Of a stretch of DNA of 64,000 bases, positions 29,226 through 38,354 are shown in pieces. The position numbers and the translations under genes are program-made. Position 1 is the first letter of the stretch. Each line of letters begins with the position of its first letter. The notes under the pieces were generated by a model. The model made no database searches and had not been told where the DNA came from. It saw nothing but the letters and a program-made list of their open reading frames with translations. The stretch spans positions 2,401,001 through 2,465,000 of the forward strand of contig NC_009719.1 in NCBI RefSeq assembly GCF_000017565.1, given 5' to 3'. Origin of the DNA: Parvibaculum lavamentivorans DS-1 (GTDB lineage: Bacteria; Pseudomonadota; Alphaproteobacteria; Parvibaculales; Parvibaculaceae).

Positions 29226-30248
29226 TTAACCGTCCCGGCGCGGCGCCCGGTCTTGCGAATTGGCAGCCATGGATGTGTCCGTTCTTCCCAGAACCGCCAG
29301 CACGCCGTCCGCCGCAGCTTCCGCCGCCATTTCCGCCACTTCGCCCCAGCGGCCTGCGATCCTTTCGGCATCAAGTGCATTTTGCTGAAGCACTTCGCCC
29401 AGAATTTCGCCATCGGCGGATTTTACCAGCCAGCGTATGGATACATCCGTTCGTCCGTCGTTCCGCGAGGCTGTAACGACGCTGCCTTCGATCCGGTAGC
29501 GCGGGGCATCGACCCAGCTTGCCGTTGGAACCCGGCGGGAGAGGGCCCCATTCAGCGCGCCGCTCAGCGCGGCATTGCCGTCGCCCGGCGTCGGTCCGAG
29601 TGCGATATCGAAGGGCAGGCGGGCTTCGGCTTTCTCTTCTCCGATGCTGCCCGTGATGACGCTGTCATTCTCTGCCGGGAGCCGGCTGGCTATTGTCGCG
29701 CCCGGTCCCGCGGCTTGCGAATACCAGCTTGCGATTTTTTGCGCGGTTGCCGCCGCGAAGCTGCGAAGGGTGTTGTTGCCGACGGCATTCCACGGGTCTT
29801 CGCTTGGCTTCCCGCCGGGTATGGTCTTTTCGTTGAGTACGCGGTGCAACCGCGCCCCGCCCGCATCCCCGATGTCGATGACGGCAACGATATAGGTGCC
29901 GTCGGGGTTTTTGCCGGCGCCCATGGCTCCCGTCACGTCGAAAGAAAGACCGCCTTCGCCGGAAAGGGGAATGCTCGTCCGCGCCATTTCTTCTTTCAGC
30001 AATTCGGAAAAAAGATTGGCCTCTGTCGGCGGTACGCCTGTCAGCGCGGAGATGGCCACTTTCGAGACCGGGGCGGATTTTGCTGTATTCCCCTCCACAA
30101 GGCGAACGTCTCTCGTGGTCTCTTCGGATGCGATATTGTCCGCGCAGGCGGCCATGGCGAAGATCGCGAGGGCAGCACCCATCTTCAACCGGCGCGAGCC
30201 CGCCCGTCTCCAGCTATCGATTTTGGTTGTGGCTGGCTCTGCCGCCAT
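29226..30248 (-). CDS. Predicted lipoprotein of unknown function
   Basis: A 340-residue exported protein. After an arginine-rich N-region (WRRAGSRRLK), a short hydrophobic stretch ends with the lipobox MAAC, putting the modified Cys near residue 35. No family is recognised. The mature part has repeated segments on periplasmic-looking beta/alpha lines, for example YIVAVIDIGDAGGARLHR and YRIEGSVVTASRNDGRTDVSIRWLVKSADGEILGE, which recall penicillin-binding-protein-activator or LpoB-like stress lipoproteins only loosely. The start is uncertain: an ATG at 30182 lies just before the hydrophobic segment but would drop the positive charges. Confidence 0.65.
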   Translation of the reverse strand: MAAEPATTKIDSWRRAGSRRLKMGAALAIFAMAACADNIASEETTRDVRLVEGNTAKSAPVSKVAISALTGVPPTEANLFSELLKEEMARTSIPLSGEGGLSFDVTGAMGAGKNPDGTYIVAVIDIGDAGGARLHRVLNEKTIPGGKPSEDPWNAVGNNTLRSFAAATAQKIASWYSQAAGPGATIASRLPAENDSVITGSIGEEKAEARLPFDIALGPTPGDGNAALSGALNGALSRRVPTASWVDAPRYRIEGSVVTASRNDGRTDVSIRWLVKSADGEILGEVLQQNALDAERIAGRWGEVAEMAAEAAADGVLAVLGRTDTSMAANSQDRAPRRDG

Positions 30249-30330
30249 CCGCGCCGCCGATCTTTCCGCTGCGCCACTCCCCGGTGGGCGCGGGCCGCAG
30301 TTTAGCGCGATTCGGCAAAAAGGCGGGGGC

Positions 30331-31098
30331 TCAGCTTCGCAGCATCAAAGCCGACAACTGGCGGCCATAATCCGGCTCCTGCCTGTGCGTTGCCCGGCGG
30401 TAGGAAAAGAACCGCTTACTGTCCTGGTAGGTGCAGTTGCCGAGAACCGAGACTGTGCCGATATCGGCCGCTTTAAGCCGGGCGCCGGCGTAGCCCGGCA
30501 AATCGAAAAGGAAGTGGCCGGTCTTTTCGGATGGTTCGAACCATCTTCCATTTTCGCCGCTCGCATCCAGAAAGCGTTCGCGAAATTCCGGCCCGACTTC
30601 ATAGGCCTCTTTCGAGATGCAGGGGCCGATTGCCGCCGAGATGCTGCTTCGCTCCGCCCCGAGCTTTACCATCGCGTCTATGGTTGCCTCGAGCACGCCG
30701 GTAAAAGCGCCTTTCCAGCCCGCGTGAGCGGCACCGATGACATGCGCGTTCTTGTCCGCGAAAAGGACGGGCGCGCAATCGGCGGCGAGCACGCCGAGGG
30801 CGATACCCGGCCTTGCCGTCACCATGGCATCCGCTTGCGGCGCCGTTTCGGGCGTCCAGGGTTCGGTCACTTCAATGACGTCGGCACTGTGCACCTGATA
30901 GACGGTCAACAGCTTTTCCGGCTCGACGCTCAACTTCGCCGCAATGCGGGCCCTGTTCTCGCGAACAGCCGCTTTGTCGTCGTTTGAGCCATAGCCGCAA
31001 TTGAGCGAGGCATAGATGCCTTTCGACACACCGCCCTCACGCGTGAAGAAGCCGTGCCTTATATGGGCAAGTACGTCGAGAGGCTTCGCCTTCAGCAT
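30331..31098 (-). CDS. pgeF: Peptidoglycan editing factor PgeF (laccase-domain protein)
   Basis: A 255-residue protein of the DUF152/YfiH family, known to act as a copper-independent or zinc-containing hydrolase that removes mis-incorporated Ser from peptidoglycan precursors. Diagnostic motifs are GFFTREGGVSKGIYASLNCGYGSNDD, VYQVHSADVIEV and the ligand-rich VLAADCAPVLFAD with GAAHAGWKGAFTGVLEATI. CYPF-like metal ligands are in FSYRRATHRQ-G-type endings. It follows midA by 11 bp in the lgt-midA-pgeF block. Confidence 0.92.
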   Translation of the reverse strand: MLKAKPLDVLAHIRHGFFTREGGVSKGIYASLNCGYGSNDDKAAVRENRARIAAKLSVEPEKLLTVYQVHSADVIEVTEPWTPETAPQADAMVTARPGIALGVLAADCAPVLFADKNAHVIGAAHAGWKGAFTGVLEATIDAMVKLGAERSSISAAIGPCISKEAYEVGPEFRERFLDASGENGRWFEPSEKTGHFLFDLPGYAGARLKAADIGTVSVLGNCTYQDSKRFFSYRRATHRQEPDYGRQLSALMLRS

Positions 31099-31109
31099 GC
31101 AAATTCCTG

Positions 31110-32180
31110 TCAGAAGCCGGCGGGCGAAGGCGCGCCGCGCGGGGTGATACCCAGTACCTTGAAAAGGCTGCCCATCCCGTCCCTTGCGGTCAACCGCTGC
31201 ATGGCCGAAGCGATATCTTCCCGCTGGGCGGGTGTTGCGTTTCTGCTCAACGCTTCGGCACGCGCCTCGATCCCCAATGCCATGAGAAACCTGCCTTGTT
31301 CCACCGCTCCATGAGCGGCCGCTCCGGCGGCGCTCGCCGCGTGTGAGAGAGCTTCGAAGTCGACATGTGCCGTGAGGTCGGCCTCACCCGGAGCCTCGAA
31401 AGGATCTGCAAACTTGTGGTCCCTCAAGGCCTGCAGCGTGTCGCCCGGAGCACTTGAGACATGGCCATAATCAATGACGAGCGCCGCGCCGCCGCGCCGG
31501 GCAATGCGATGGGCAATCGTTTCTGTAATAGAAGTGGAGGCGGGAGAAACCTCGGCGATGCTGCCTTCCTGCGCTGCTTTCATGGCAGCGGGCAGGCCGC
31601 TGTCGTCCGCAAGCGGCACCGGTGCGAGCACGGGAACGAAACGTCCTTCCGCCATGCTGACAAACCGTTCGCACCAGCCGCGCTCCGTTCGCTGATATTG
31701 CGTCACCGGCAGCGCATCGAAAAATTCATTGGCGACGAGAAAGAGCGGGAGGTCGGGCAAATCGTCGACATGCTCATGCCAATGCGCCTGCGGAATGCGT
31801 TTGCTTTGGGCATTCCGCAACACCGGGCTCGTTTCGACCAGATGTATCGAGGCCGCTTCCACCATGTGCGGCACGGCAGCAATGGCGCGCAGGGCGTCGG
31901 CCATAAGTGTGCCGCGTCCAGGCCCGAGCTCGGCCAGAACAAATGGTTTCGGTGAGCCCTGTTCAAGCCATTGATCGGCAAGCCACAGGCCGACCAATTC
32001 GCCGAACATCTGGCTGATTTCAGGCGCCGTCACGAAATCGCCCCGCGCGCCGAGAGGGTCGCGGGTCATGTAGTAGCCGTGCTCGGGGTGACCGAGGGCG
32101 AGCGCCATATATTGAGAAAGCGGGATGGGGCCCGTCTGTTCGATCAGCCGGGCTATTTGGCGCGCGAGCGGTGAGGTCAT
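31110..32180 (-). CDS. SAM-dependent methyltransferase, MidA/NDUFAF7 family
   Basis: A 356-residue class I methyltransferase of the MidA family, whose eukaryotic member methylates an Arg in a complex I subunit. Markers: YMALALGHPEHGYYMTRDPLGARGDFVTAPEISQMFGELVG, LAELGPGRGTLMADALRAI, LFLVANEFFDALPVTQYQRT. The ATG overlaps the lgt stop as ATGA. No complex I genes are nearby, so the role in complex I assembly is inferred from family knowledge. Confidence 0.88.
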   Translation of the reverse strand: MTSPLARQIARLIEQTGPIPLSQYMALALGHPEHGYYMTRDPLGARGDFVTAPEISQMFGELVGLWLADQWLEQGSPKPFVLAELGPGRGTLMADALRAIAAVPHMVEAASIHLVETSPVLRNAQSKRIPQAHWHEHVDDLPDLPLFLVANEFFDALPVTQYQRTERGWCERFVSMAEGRFVPVLAPVPLADDSGLPAAMKAAQEGSIAEVSPASTSITETIAHRIARRGGAALVIDYGHVSSAPGDTLQALRDHKFADPFEAPGEADLTAHVDFEALSHAASAAGAAAHGAVEQGRFLMALGIEARAEALSRNATPAQREDIASAMQRLTARDGMGSLFKVLGITPRGAPSPAGF

Positions 32181-33007
32181 TTCCGCTTCGTGGCGACGGC
32201 GGGCGCGGGCTTGGCGTTGGAGAAATGCCAGGCGAGCCCCACACCCACAATCACCATCGGAATCGAAAGCACCATTCCCATTGTGAGCCAGCCGCCGAGC
32301 AGATACCCAATTTGCTGATCGGGTTCGCGGAAGAATTCCACCACCGTGCGCGCGGCGCCGTAGCCGGCGACGAAGAGGCCGGTCACGACACCGGGTTTTT
32401 TCAACACATCGAAGCGGTGGGTCAGAAGGCGCAGCAAGAAGAAAAGGAGAATGCCTTCAAGAGCCGCCTCATAGAGCTGGCTCGGGTGGCGGGGGAGCGG
32501 CCCGCCGTTTGGAAAGATCACGCCCCATGGTGCGTCGGTCACGCGGCCCCAGAGCTCGGCGTTGATGAAGTTCGCGAGGCGGCCGAAGAGGAGGCCGATG
32601 GGTGCCGCGGCGCTCACCATGTCCGTCATCGCAAGCGGCGCGATGCCGCGCGAGCGCGCGAAGAAGATCATGGCGATCAGGACACCGAAAGCGCCGCCAT
32701 GAAAGCTCATGCCGCCTTGCCATACATAGAAAATCTCGAGCGGGTGCGAGGCGAAGTATGCGGGATTGTAGACCAGGACATAGCCGAGACGGCCGCCAAC
32801 AATGACGCCGAGCGCCGCCCACAGCAGCGCGTCGTCGACATCCAGTTTGGTGACGGGAGCAGCGCCCGGCCAGATGCGGGGTGTTTGCGTGAGCGCCACG
32901 ACATAGCGCCAGCCGAGAATGAGCCCCGCGATATAGGCGAGAGCGTACCAGCGGATTGCAAAGGGCCCGATTTGAATCAGGACGGGATCGATGTCGGGAA
33001 ATGGCAT
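32177..33007 (-). CDS. lgt: Prolipoprotein diacylglyceryl transferase
   Basis: A 276-residue inner-membrane enzyme that attaches diacylglycerol to the lipobox Cys of prolipoproteins. The family signature is LLFGRLANFINAELWGRVTD, with SFHGGAFGVLIAM and GGRLGYVLVYNP earlier. About seven membrane spans are expected. The ATG at 33007 (MPFPDIDPVLIQIGPFAIRW) was chosen over one nine codons further up. It opens the lgt-midA-pgeF block, opposite ubiK. Confidence 0.95.
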   Translation of the reverse strand: MPFPDIDPVLIQIGPFAIRWYALAYIAGLILGWRYVVALTQTPRIWPGAAPVTKLDVDDALLWAALGVIVGGRLGYVLVYNPAYFASHPLEIFYVWQGGMSFHGGAFGVLIAMIFFARSRGIAPLAMTDMVSAAAPIGLLFGRLANFINAELWGRVTDAPWGVIFPNGGPLPRHPSQLYEAALEGILLFFLLRLLTHRFDVLKKPGVVTGLFVAGYGAARTVVEFFREPDQQIGYLLGGWLTMGMVLSIPMVIVGVGLAWHFSNAKPAPAVATKRK

Positions 33008-33159
33008 GTGGCTCCAGCCTGAAATCTGCGGCAATCAGGCGCCGCGCTTCGCCGATGGCGCGCTAGTTTGCTCCCGGCGCCCGCCCTGTCAAGAAAGCCG
33101 GAGGATTCGCTTTTCGCGGGCGAGAAGCTATGTTCTCCTCATAGCCACGGAGCAGTGCC

Positions 33160-33489
33160 ATGACCCAGACCCAGAACCGCATTTTCGACGAACTCGGCAA
33201 GCTTTTCACGAACGCCGCCGGCGCAGCGCAAGGTGTTCGTCAGGAAATCGAAACGGTGCTGAAGGGGCAGGCGGAGCGGCTGATCGCGGATATGGATCTG
33301 GTGACGCGCGAGGAATTCGACGCGGTGCGGGCAATGGCCCAGCTGGCCCGGGAAGAAAACGAGGCCTTGAAGGCGCGCATCGAGGCACTGGAGGCGGGCG
33401 CCAAAAAGAAGCCATCGCCCAAAAAGCCATCGGCTTCGGAGCATCCTGCTGCCGGAGGCCCGCAAGGCGATACCTCACCGCTCGGGTAA
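33160..33489 (+). CDS. ubiK: Ubiquinone biosynthesis accessory factor UbiK (BMFP/YqiC family)
   Basis: A 109-residue protein. Residues 1-80 match the BMFP (YqiC/UbiK) family, which forms a trimeric coiled coil and supports ubiquinone synthesis: MTQTQNRIFDELGKLFTNAAGA, then LIADMDLVTREEFDAVRAMAQLAREENEALKARIEALE. The rest is a Lys/Pro/Ala-rich tail. It stands alone across 152 bp from lgt. Function is inferred from gammaproteobacterial members; alphaproteobacterial ones are less studied. Confidence 0.85.
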   Translation: MTQTQNRIFDELGKLFTNAAGAAQGVRQEIETVLKGQAERLIADMDLVTREEFDAVRAMAQLAREENEALKARIEALEAGAKKKPSPKKPSASEHPAAGGPQGDTSPLG

Positions 33490-33667
33490 ACGACGGCTTT
33501 TTCCACAGCTTCTGTTGTGATTCTCCCCCTTGGACGCCCTCAAGGGTTGCGCCGACTCAAAGCTTCGGGCACGGTTTGTTTAGTGTTTTGGGGCGGGTTT
33601 CCCACCAGATATAGCGGGTGAAGGCGGATGCCGCCCTCCTCAAGGTGGAGCCCGAGCGGGGTACAGG

Positions 33668-34171
33668 ATGTCAGGCTCTGTCGCCGAAGTTGAAGAATTC
33701 GACGGCAATCCACTCGATCTTCTCGAACAGGTCGCCACAGTCCGCGACTGGTTTTTCGAGAGGAGTCACGAGGACGAACTGAATATCTGCGTCGCCGGCG
33801 AGTGGCGCGATTACCAGCTTTCCCTGAACTGGCGGAACGATCTCTCGGGGCTCCACATTGCCTGCACGCTCGACCTTCGGGTGCCCCCGGAAAAACGGCC
33901 CGCAATCCGCCATTTGCTGACACTGATCAACGAGCAGCTCTGGTCCGGCCATTTCGACATATGGTCCGATGACGGCGTGGTTCTCTTTCGCAACAGCCTG
34001 CTTCTCTGCGGCGGGGCGGCGGCAACACCGGAACAGTGCGAGGCGCTGCTTCGTCTCGCCGTGGAAGCCTGCGAGCGCTATTATCCGGCCCTGCAGTTCG
34101 TGATGTGGGCAGGTAAATCGGCTGAAGAGGCGATTGCCGCCGCCATGTTCGAAACGCAGGGATGCGCGTAA
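33668..34171 (+). CDS. YbjN domain-containing protein
   Basis: A 167-residue protein of the alphaproteobacterial YbjN-like (type III secretion chaperone fold) group. It has FDGNPLDLLEQVATVRDWFFERSHEDELNI (residues about 8-40), then LHIACTLDLRVP and LLTLINEQLWSGHFDIWSDDGVVLFRNSLLL. The ATG follows GTACAGG. proC begins 47 bp after its stop, a common pairing in alphaproteobacteria. The biochemical role is unknown. Confidence 0.85.
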   Translation: MSGSVAEVEEFDGNPLDLLEQVATVRDWFFERSHEDELNICVAGEWRDYQLSLNWRNDLSGLHIACTLDLRVPPEKRPAIRHLLTLINEQLWSGHFDIWSDDGVVLFRNSLLLCGGAAATPEQCEALLRLAVEACERYYPALQFVMWAGKSAEEAIAAAMFETQGCA

Positions 34172-34218
34172 GTTTCACACGCGGACATTTTGGCGGTTTC
34201 AGAGCGGCGGTTTCAGAC

Positions 34219-35043
34219 ATGACACTTTCATTCAAGCGCCCACTCGTTCTTGTGGGGGCGGGCAAGATGGGCAGTGCCCTGCTGAACGGTTGGCTGGCTG
34301 AAGGTCTTTCACCTTCCCTCGTCAGCGTGCGCGATCCAGCGGCTTCGCCGGAAATCACTGGCCTGGCCGCCAAGGGGCTGTCTCTCAATCCTTCGGTTCA
34401 TGACATCGCCCTCACACGCCCCGCGGTCGTGCTGCTTGCGGTGAAGCCGCAAGCGATGCCTGAAGTGCTGCCGGAACTCGCACTGCTTGTGCAACCGGAG
34501 ACGCTGTTTCTCTCGATCGCGGCCGGTCTCGGCCTGCATCGTCTGAAGGAGTTGCTGGGTGCGGATGCGCATGCCGTCCGGGCAATGCCGAACACGCCTG
34601 CCTCTGTCGGCAGGGGCATTACAATTGCCTGCGCAAACGAGCTGGTCACTTCCGAGCAAAGGGCCCTGACGGACAGTCTCCTTGCGGCGGTGGGCGATGT
34701 CGGCTGGGTGGAAAACGAGGCGCAGATCGATGCCGTGACGGCAATCTCAGGCAGCGGTCCGGCTTATGTTTTTTATCTGGTGGAATGTCTCGCTGCGGCA
34801 GGCGAAAACCTTGGCCTCGATCCCGACCTCGCCATGAAGCTTGCGCGGCAGACGGTGAGCGGTTCGGGCGAGATGCTGCATCGGCTGGAAGAGCCTGCGG
34901 CCGTGTTGCGGGCCAATGTCACGTCTCCCGGCGGGACGACGGCGGCGGCGCTCGATGTGTTGATGGGCGAGGGTGGCCTGTCGCCGCTGATGCGCCGCGC
35001 GGCGCTTGCCGCGAGAGACAGGGCGCGGGCGCTGGGCAAATAA
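34219..35043 (+). CDS. proC: Pyrroline-5-carboxylate reductase
   Basis: A 274-residue NAD(P)H-dependent reductase for the last step of proline synthesis. The Rossmann loop VLVGAGKMGSALLNGWL is at the N-terminus. Further markers are VLLAVKPQAMPEVLPEL, HAVRAMPNTPASVGRGIT, AITAISGSGPAYVFYLVECL and the C-terminal NVTSPGGTTAAAL. The ATG at 34219 gives the normal family N-terminus; a longer frame starts inside the upstream ybjN-like gene. Confidence 0.95.
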   Translation: MTLSFKRPLVLVGAGKMGSALLNGWLAEGLSPSLVSVRDPAASPEITGLAAKGLSLNPSVHDIALTRPAVVLLAVKPQAMPEVLPELALLVQPETLFLSIAAGLGLHRLKELLGADAHAVRAMPNTPASVGRGITIACANELVTSEQRALTDSLLAAVGDVGWVENEAQIDAVTAISGSGPAYVFYLVECLAAAGENLGLDPDLAMKLARQTVSGSGEMLHRLEEPAAVLRANVTSPGGTTAAALDVLMGEGGLSPLMRRAALAARDRARALGK

Positions 35044-35101
35044 CGCAACCCGCTCGCCAAATGCTTCCCGGAAACCTATTGTCTTTCCAGAGGAAGATCC
35101 G

Positions 35102-35716
35102 ATGGCAGCCAAAATCGATCCCGAAGAGAAAATAGTGAAAGCCGCGATGAAGCTTGCTGCAAAGCAGGGCTGGCGCGAGCTCTCGCTTGCCGAGATCGCA
35201 AAAGCGGCGCGGGTCAGCTTGTCCGACCTGTCGAAGCTCTTTGCGTCGAAGGCCGAGATCCTTGCGGCTTATGGACGGCGCGTTGATGCGCTGGTGCTTG
35301 AAGAAGCCTTCCGCGAAGACAATGCGGGGGAGGCGCCTCGGGACAGGTTGTTCGATGTTCTCATGATGCGTTTCGATGCCCTGTCCGCCGACAAGGAAGC
35401 ATTGAAACGGATTGCGCGCGATCTCCGCCGCGACCCTCTTGCATCGGCGCCGCTTGGACGGCCCTTTCTGCAATCCATGGGATGGATGCTGGAAGCGGCG
35501 GGGATCGACTCGTCCGGCATTCGCGGCGCGGTTCGCGTGCGCGGACTGGCGCTTGTGTGGGGTGCCGCCTTTCGCGTCTGGCTTGAGGATGAGCCGGACC
35601 AGTCGAGGACGATGGCTGAACTCGACAGCAGGTTGCGGCAGGGCGAGGATTTCATTCAGCGTATTTCCCGTCTGGGCACGCGCTCCCGGGCCCGCAACGA
35701 GAAAGACGCGGCATAG
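35102..35716 (+). CDS. TetR-family transcriptional regulator
   Basis: A 204-residue regulator. The N-terminal TetR-type helix-turn-helix is IVKAAMKLAAKQGWRELSLAEIAKAARVSLSDLSKLFASKAEIL, residues about 11-55. The C-terminal ligand domain has no recognisable subgroup motif. The ATG follows AGAGGAAGATCC. It is 58 bp downstream of proC on the same strand, opposite the NTF2-like protein gene whose stop lies 3 bp beyond; target genes are not evident. Confidence 0.82.
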   Translation: MAAKIDPEEKIVKAAMKLAAKQGWRELSLAEIAKAARVSLSDLSKLFASKAEILAAYGRRVDALVLEEAFREDNAGEAPRDRLFDVLMMRFDALSADKEALKRIARDLRRDPLASAPLGRPFLQSMGWMLEAAGIDSSGIRGAVRVRGLALVWGAAFRVWLEDEPDQSRTMAELDSRLRQGEDFIQRISRLGTRSRARNEKDAA

Positions 35717-35719
35717 CGA

Positions 35720-36091
35720 TCAGAAATGGAAGACGCGGCAGGCTGTGATTGCATCTTGCCGCCATTCGATAATCTCGACGACGCGCGCGCGGCCTCCTTC
35801 ATCGCCATTGATGGTACGCCAGTATTCGACAGAAGCGCGGCCGCCATCCGTTGTTTCTTCTGCGATCACGCTCGTGATTTCCGCTTGAAAACTTTTCAGA
35901 CGCGCGGCCGTCGCTTCTGCATAAGCGCGAATTTCCTCCCGGCCGCGAAGCGTTCCATCGGGCCGTTTCATGCGGCCGGCCACAACGGCGCTCATATGCG
36001 TTCCATCAGGCGCATAAAGTGCGGCAATGACGGCGGGGTCGAGGCTCTGCCACGCGTCACGCCAGCGGGCCACCATCAACGGCAGTTTCAT
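35720..36091 (-). CDS. NTF2-like (SnoaL-like) fold protein
   Basis: A 123-residue protein with an NTF2/SnoaL-like build: WRDAWQSLDPAVIAALYAPDGTHMSAVV at the start, then GREEIRAYAEATAARL and a series of strands (FQAEITSVIAEE, RASVEYWRTINGDEGGRARVVEIIEWR). The ATG at 36091 follows GGGAGG 5 bp upstream. It is convergent with the TetR gene (stops 3 bp apart). Such small folds can be ligand-binding or isomerase-like; there is no clear catalytic residue to assign one. Confidence 0.8.
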   Translation of the reverse strand: MKLPLMVARWRDAWQSLDPAVIAALYAPDGTHMSAVVAGRMKRPDGTLRGREEIRAYAEATAARLKSFQAEITSVIAEETTDGGRASVEYWRTINGDEGGRARVVEIIEWRQDAITACRVFHF

Positions 36092-36176
36092 GAGAACCTC
36101 CCTTGCTGATTGCGGCCAGTTCCGCACGGACGCCGAGATTAGTCAACAGTGCTGACCTTTCCTGAGTGCCGGCGTG

Positions 36177-37583
36177 TCAGACGGGGAGGTGAATGACCGC
36201 GCGCAGGCCGCCCATCGGGCTGCGGGAGAGCGTGATGTCGCCGCCATGTCCGCGCGCGATGTCGCGGGCAATGGCGAGGCCGAGGCCGGTGCCGCCTTCG
36301 TCGAGATTGCGCGCTGCATCGAGCCGGTAGAACGGGCGGAAAACTTCTTCCATCTGTTCCTCCGGAATGCCTTCACCATCATCGTCGACAAAGATGTCGA
36401 TGCTGCCGCCATTGTCGTCATTGTCCACGTCGCGGATTGCCGTGACCCAAACATGGTTCGCATATTTGCCGGCATTATCGACGATGTTGGTAAGGCAGCG
36501 TTTGAAGGCATTGCGGCGGAGCTGGACATTGAGATCGCCGTGCAATTCCAGGCGAACGTCGTGACCCTTGCGAAGAGAGTCGTCTCTCACTTCCTCTATC
36601 AGCTCGGTCAGATCGGTTTCTTCCGATGCTTCTCCCTGATGCCCGCGCGCGAATTCGAGATAATCGTCGAGCATCCGCTCCATTTCGTTTATGTCGGCGC
36701 GCAGTTCGTCGATTTCGGGGCCTTCCCCCAGCATGGCGAGTTGCAACTTGAAGCGGGTGAGCGGAGTGCGGAGGTCGTGGCTTACACCTGCGAGCATGGC
36801 CGTGCGTTGTTCGATCTGGCGTTGAATACGCGCACGCATCTCCATGAAAGCCTGCGCAGCGCGGCGTACTTCGGACGCGCCCTGCGGCCGGTAACTCGGG
36901 ACATCCCTGCCCATACCAAAGGATTCCGCAGCCGTGGCGAGGCGCTCGATCGGACGTATCTGGTTTCGGAGGAAGATGATGGCGACGAAAATGAGTACGA
37001 CAGAGGTTCCGAACATCCAGACGAGGAAAATGTGGGAGTTCGACGCATAAACATGGGAGGCGGGCGACAATACGCGCATCACCCCGCCATTATAGGCAAT
37101 TCTGATGTCGACATACCGGGTGTACTGATCGGTGTTGAGCCAGAAGGGCCGCGTGACGCGCTGGCGCAATTCATCTCCCAGCGAGTCCGCAAGAAGACCT
37201 TCCGTCGAGGACGGTGCTTCGGGAAGGATTTCGCCATCCAGGAATGCGACGGGTAGTCCCAGGTGCTGGCTTGCGCGGGCGACGATCCTTGCGCCGTGCT
37301 GGGGCGTGGGGTCTTCCTCATATTCACTCAGGAGCAAGGCAATCTCCGCCACCGTCTTTGCTGAGAGGCGTTCGGTAACGAGTTGCCAGTGGCGTTCGAG
37401 GAAGACGTATGTCACCACGAATTGCAGCAGCACCATGGGTGCCACAATGATGATGAGAGAGCGGCCATAAAGACCGCGAGGCATTATCCGCTTCAGCAGC
37501 TGGAAAGGCTGGAGCGCAGCGCCGGGGCGCCGCACATCTTTGCCCGATGTCGATCCGGCATGGCTGTGTATGTCATTATCCAT
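36177..37583 (-). CDS. EnvZ-like sensor histidine kinase
   Basis: A 468-residue membrane sensor kinase. Two membrane spans (about 42-62 and 184-205) frame a periplasmic sensor of about 120 residues. A HAMP linker follows (NQIRPIERLATAAESFGMG), then the H-box AGVSHDLRTPLTRFKLQLAML with phospho-acceptor His269, and ATPase boxes NIVDNAGKYA (N), DDDGEGIPEEQ (G1) and GGTGLGLAIARDIARGHGG (G2). It is translated 10 bp after its response regulator, so the pair is one operon. The signal is unknown. Confidence 0.93.
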   Translation of the reverse strand: MDNDIHSHAGSTSGKDVRRPGAALQPFQLLKRIMPRGLYGRSLIIIVAPMVLLQFVVTYVFLERHWQLVTERLSAKTVAEIALLLSEYEEDPTPQHGARIVARASQHLGLPVAFLDGEILPEAPSSTEGLLADSLGDELRQRVTRPFWLNTDQYTRYVDIRIAYNGGVMRVLSPASHVYASNSHIFLVWMFGTSVVLIFVAIIFLRNQIRPIERLATAAESFGMGRDVPSYRPQGASEVRRAAQAFMEMRARIQRQIEQRTAMLAGVSHDLRTPLTRFKLQLAMLGEGPEIDELRADINEMERMLDDYLEFARGHQGEASEETDLTELIEEVRDDSLRKGHDVRLELHGDLNVQLRRNAFKRCLTNIVDNAGKYANHVWVTAIRDVDNDDNGGSIDIFVDDDGEGIPEEQMEEVFRPFYRLDAARNLDEGGTGLGLAIARDIARGHGGDITLSRSPMGGLRAVIHLPV

Positions 37584-37593
37584 ATCGGCAACA

Positions 37594-38325
37594 TCAATCC
37601 GGCATCAGCGCGTAGCCTTCGCCGCGCACGGTTTGCAGGTAAAGCGGATTTTTCGGATCGGCTTCCAGTTTGCGCCGCAGGCGATTGATCTGCACGTCTA
37701 TCGATCTTTCCGCCGCTTCATTGTCGCAGAGATCGAGGCGGGAAAGAGGTTTCCCCGGATTGGCCGCGAAAATGCGCATCAGCTGGATTTCGCGGGTTGT
37801 GAGGCGGATCTGCGTATCTCCATTCCAGAGCTCGCCGCGGGTGATGTTGAAGCGGCATGGCCCCAGATTTATCTCGTCATGGCGGCGCGCGCCCGCTGCC
37901 TGGGTCCGCCGCAGAATGGTTCCGATACGAAGAAGGAGTTCGCGTGGTTCAAAGGGCTTTGCCAGGTAGTCGTCCGCGCCGCGCTCCAGACCGTCGATCC
38001 TGTCTCCGGCCTCGCCGCGCGCCGTCAACATGAGGATCGGGATGGATGATTTCTGCCGAAGATCGCGGGTGAGGTCGAGGCCGCTTTCGCCCGGCATCAT
38101 GACATCCAGCACCAGAAGGTCGAATGACAATCCTTCAAGGCGGGCGCGGGCTTCGGCGGCATGTTCGGCCGTTGTGACGCGGTATCCGTTGTCGGAGAGG
38201 TAGCGTTTCAGCAATTCGCGAATACGGCGATCATCATCGACCACCAGCACATGGGGCGCGTCGTCGGGCGGCGGTGCCTTGCCGCTGCCTTGTTTTCCGG
38301 CCGTTGCGATTTCGTCCACGGTCAC
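37594..38325 (-). CDS. OmpR-family response regulator (PetR-like)
   Basis: A 243-residue two-component regulator. The receiver domain has the acidic pair VDDD near residues 29-32, phospho-acceptor Asp74 (LLVLDVMMPGESG) and Lys in YLAKPFEPREL. The C-terminal winged-helix DNA-binding domain ends RSIDVQINRLRRKLE, then YLQTVRGEGYALMPD. Sandwiched between a MarR gene and its kinase, it matches the PetR arrangement (petP-petR) known in Rhodobacter capsulatus, where PetR/PetP affect bc1 expression. That link is inferred; the petABC genes are about 20 kb away here. Confidence 0.92.
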   Translation of the reverse strand: MTVDEIATAGKQGSGKAPPPDDAPHVLVVDDDRRIRELLKRYLSDNGYRVTTAEHAAEARARLEGLSFDLLVLDVMMPGESGLDLTRDLRQKSSIPILMLTARGEAGDRIDGLERGADDYLAKPFEPRELLLRIGTILRRTQAAGARRHDEINLGPCRFNITRGELWNGDTQIRLTTREIQLMRIFAANPGKPLSRLDLCDNEAAERSIDVQINRLRRKLEADPKNPLYLQTVRGEGYALMPD

Positions 38326-38354
38326 TGCGCCCGCTTTCTATTGCTGTTGGTCGC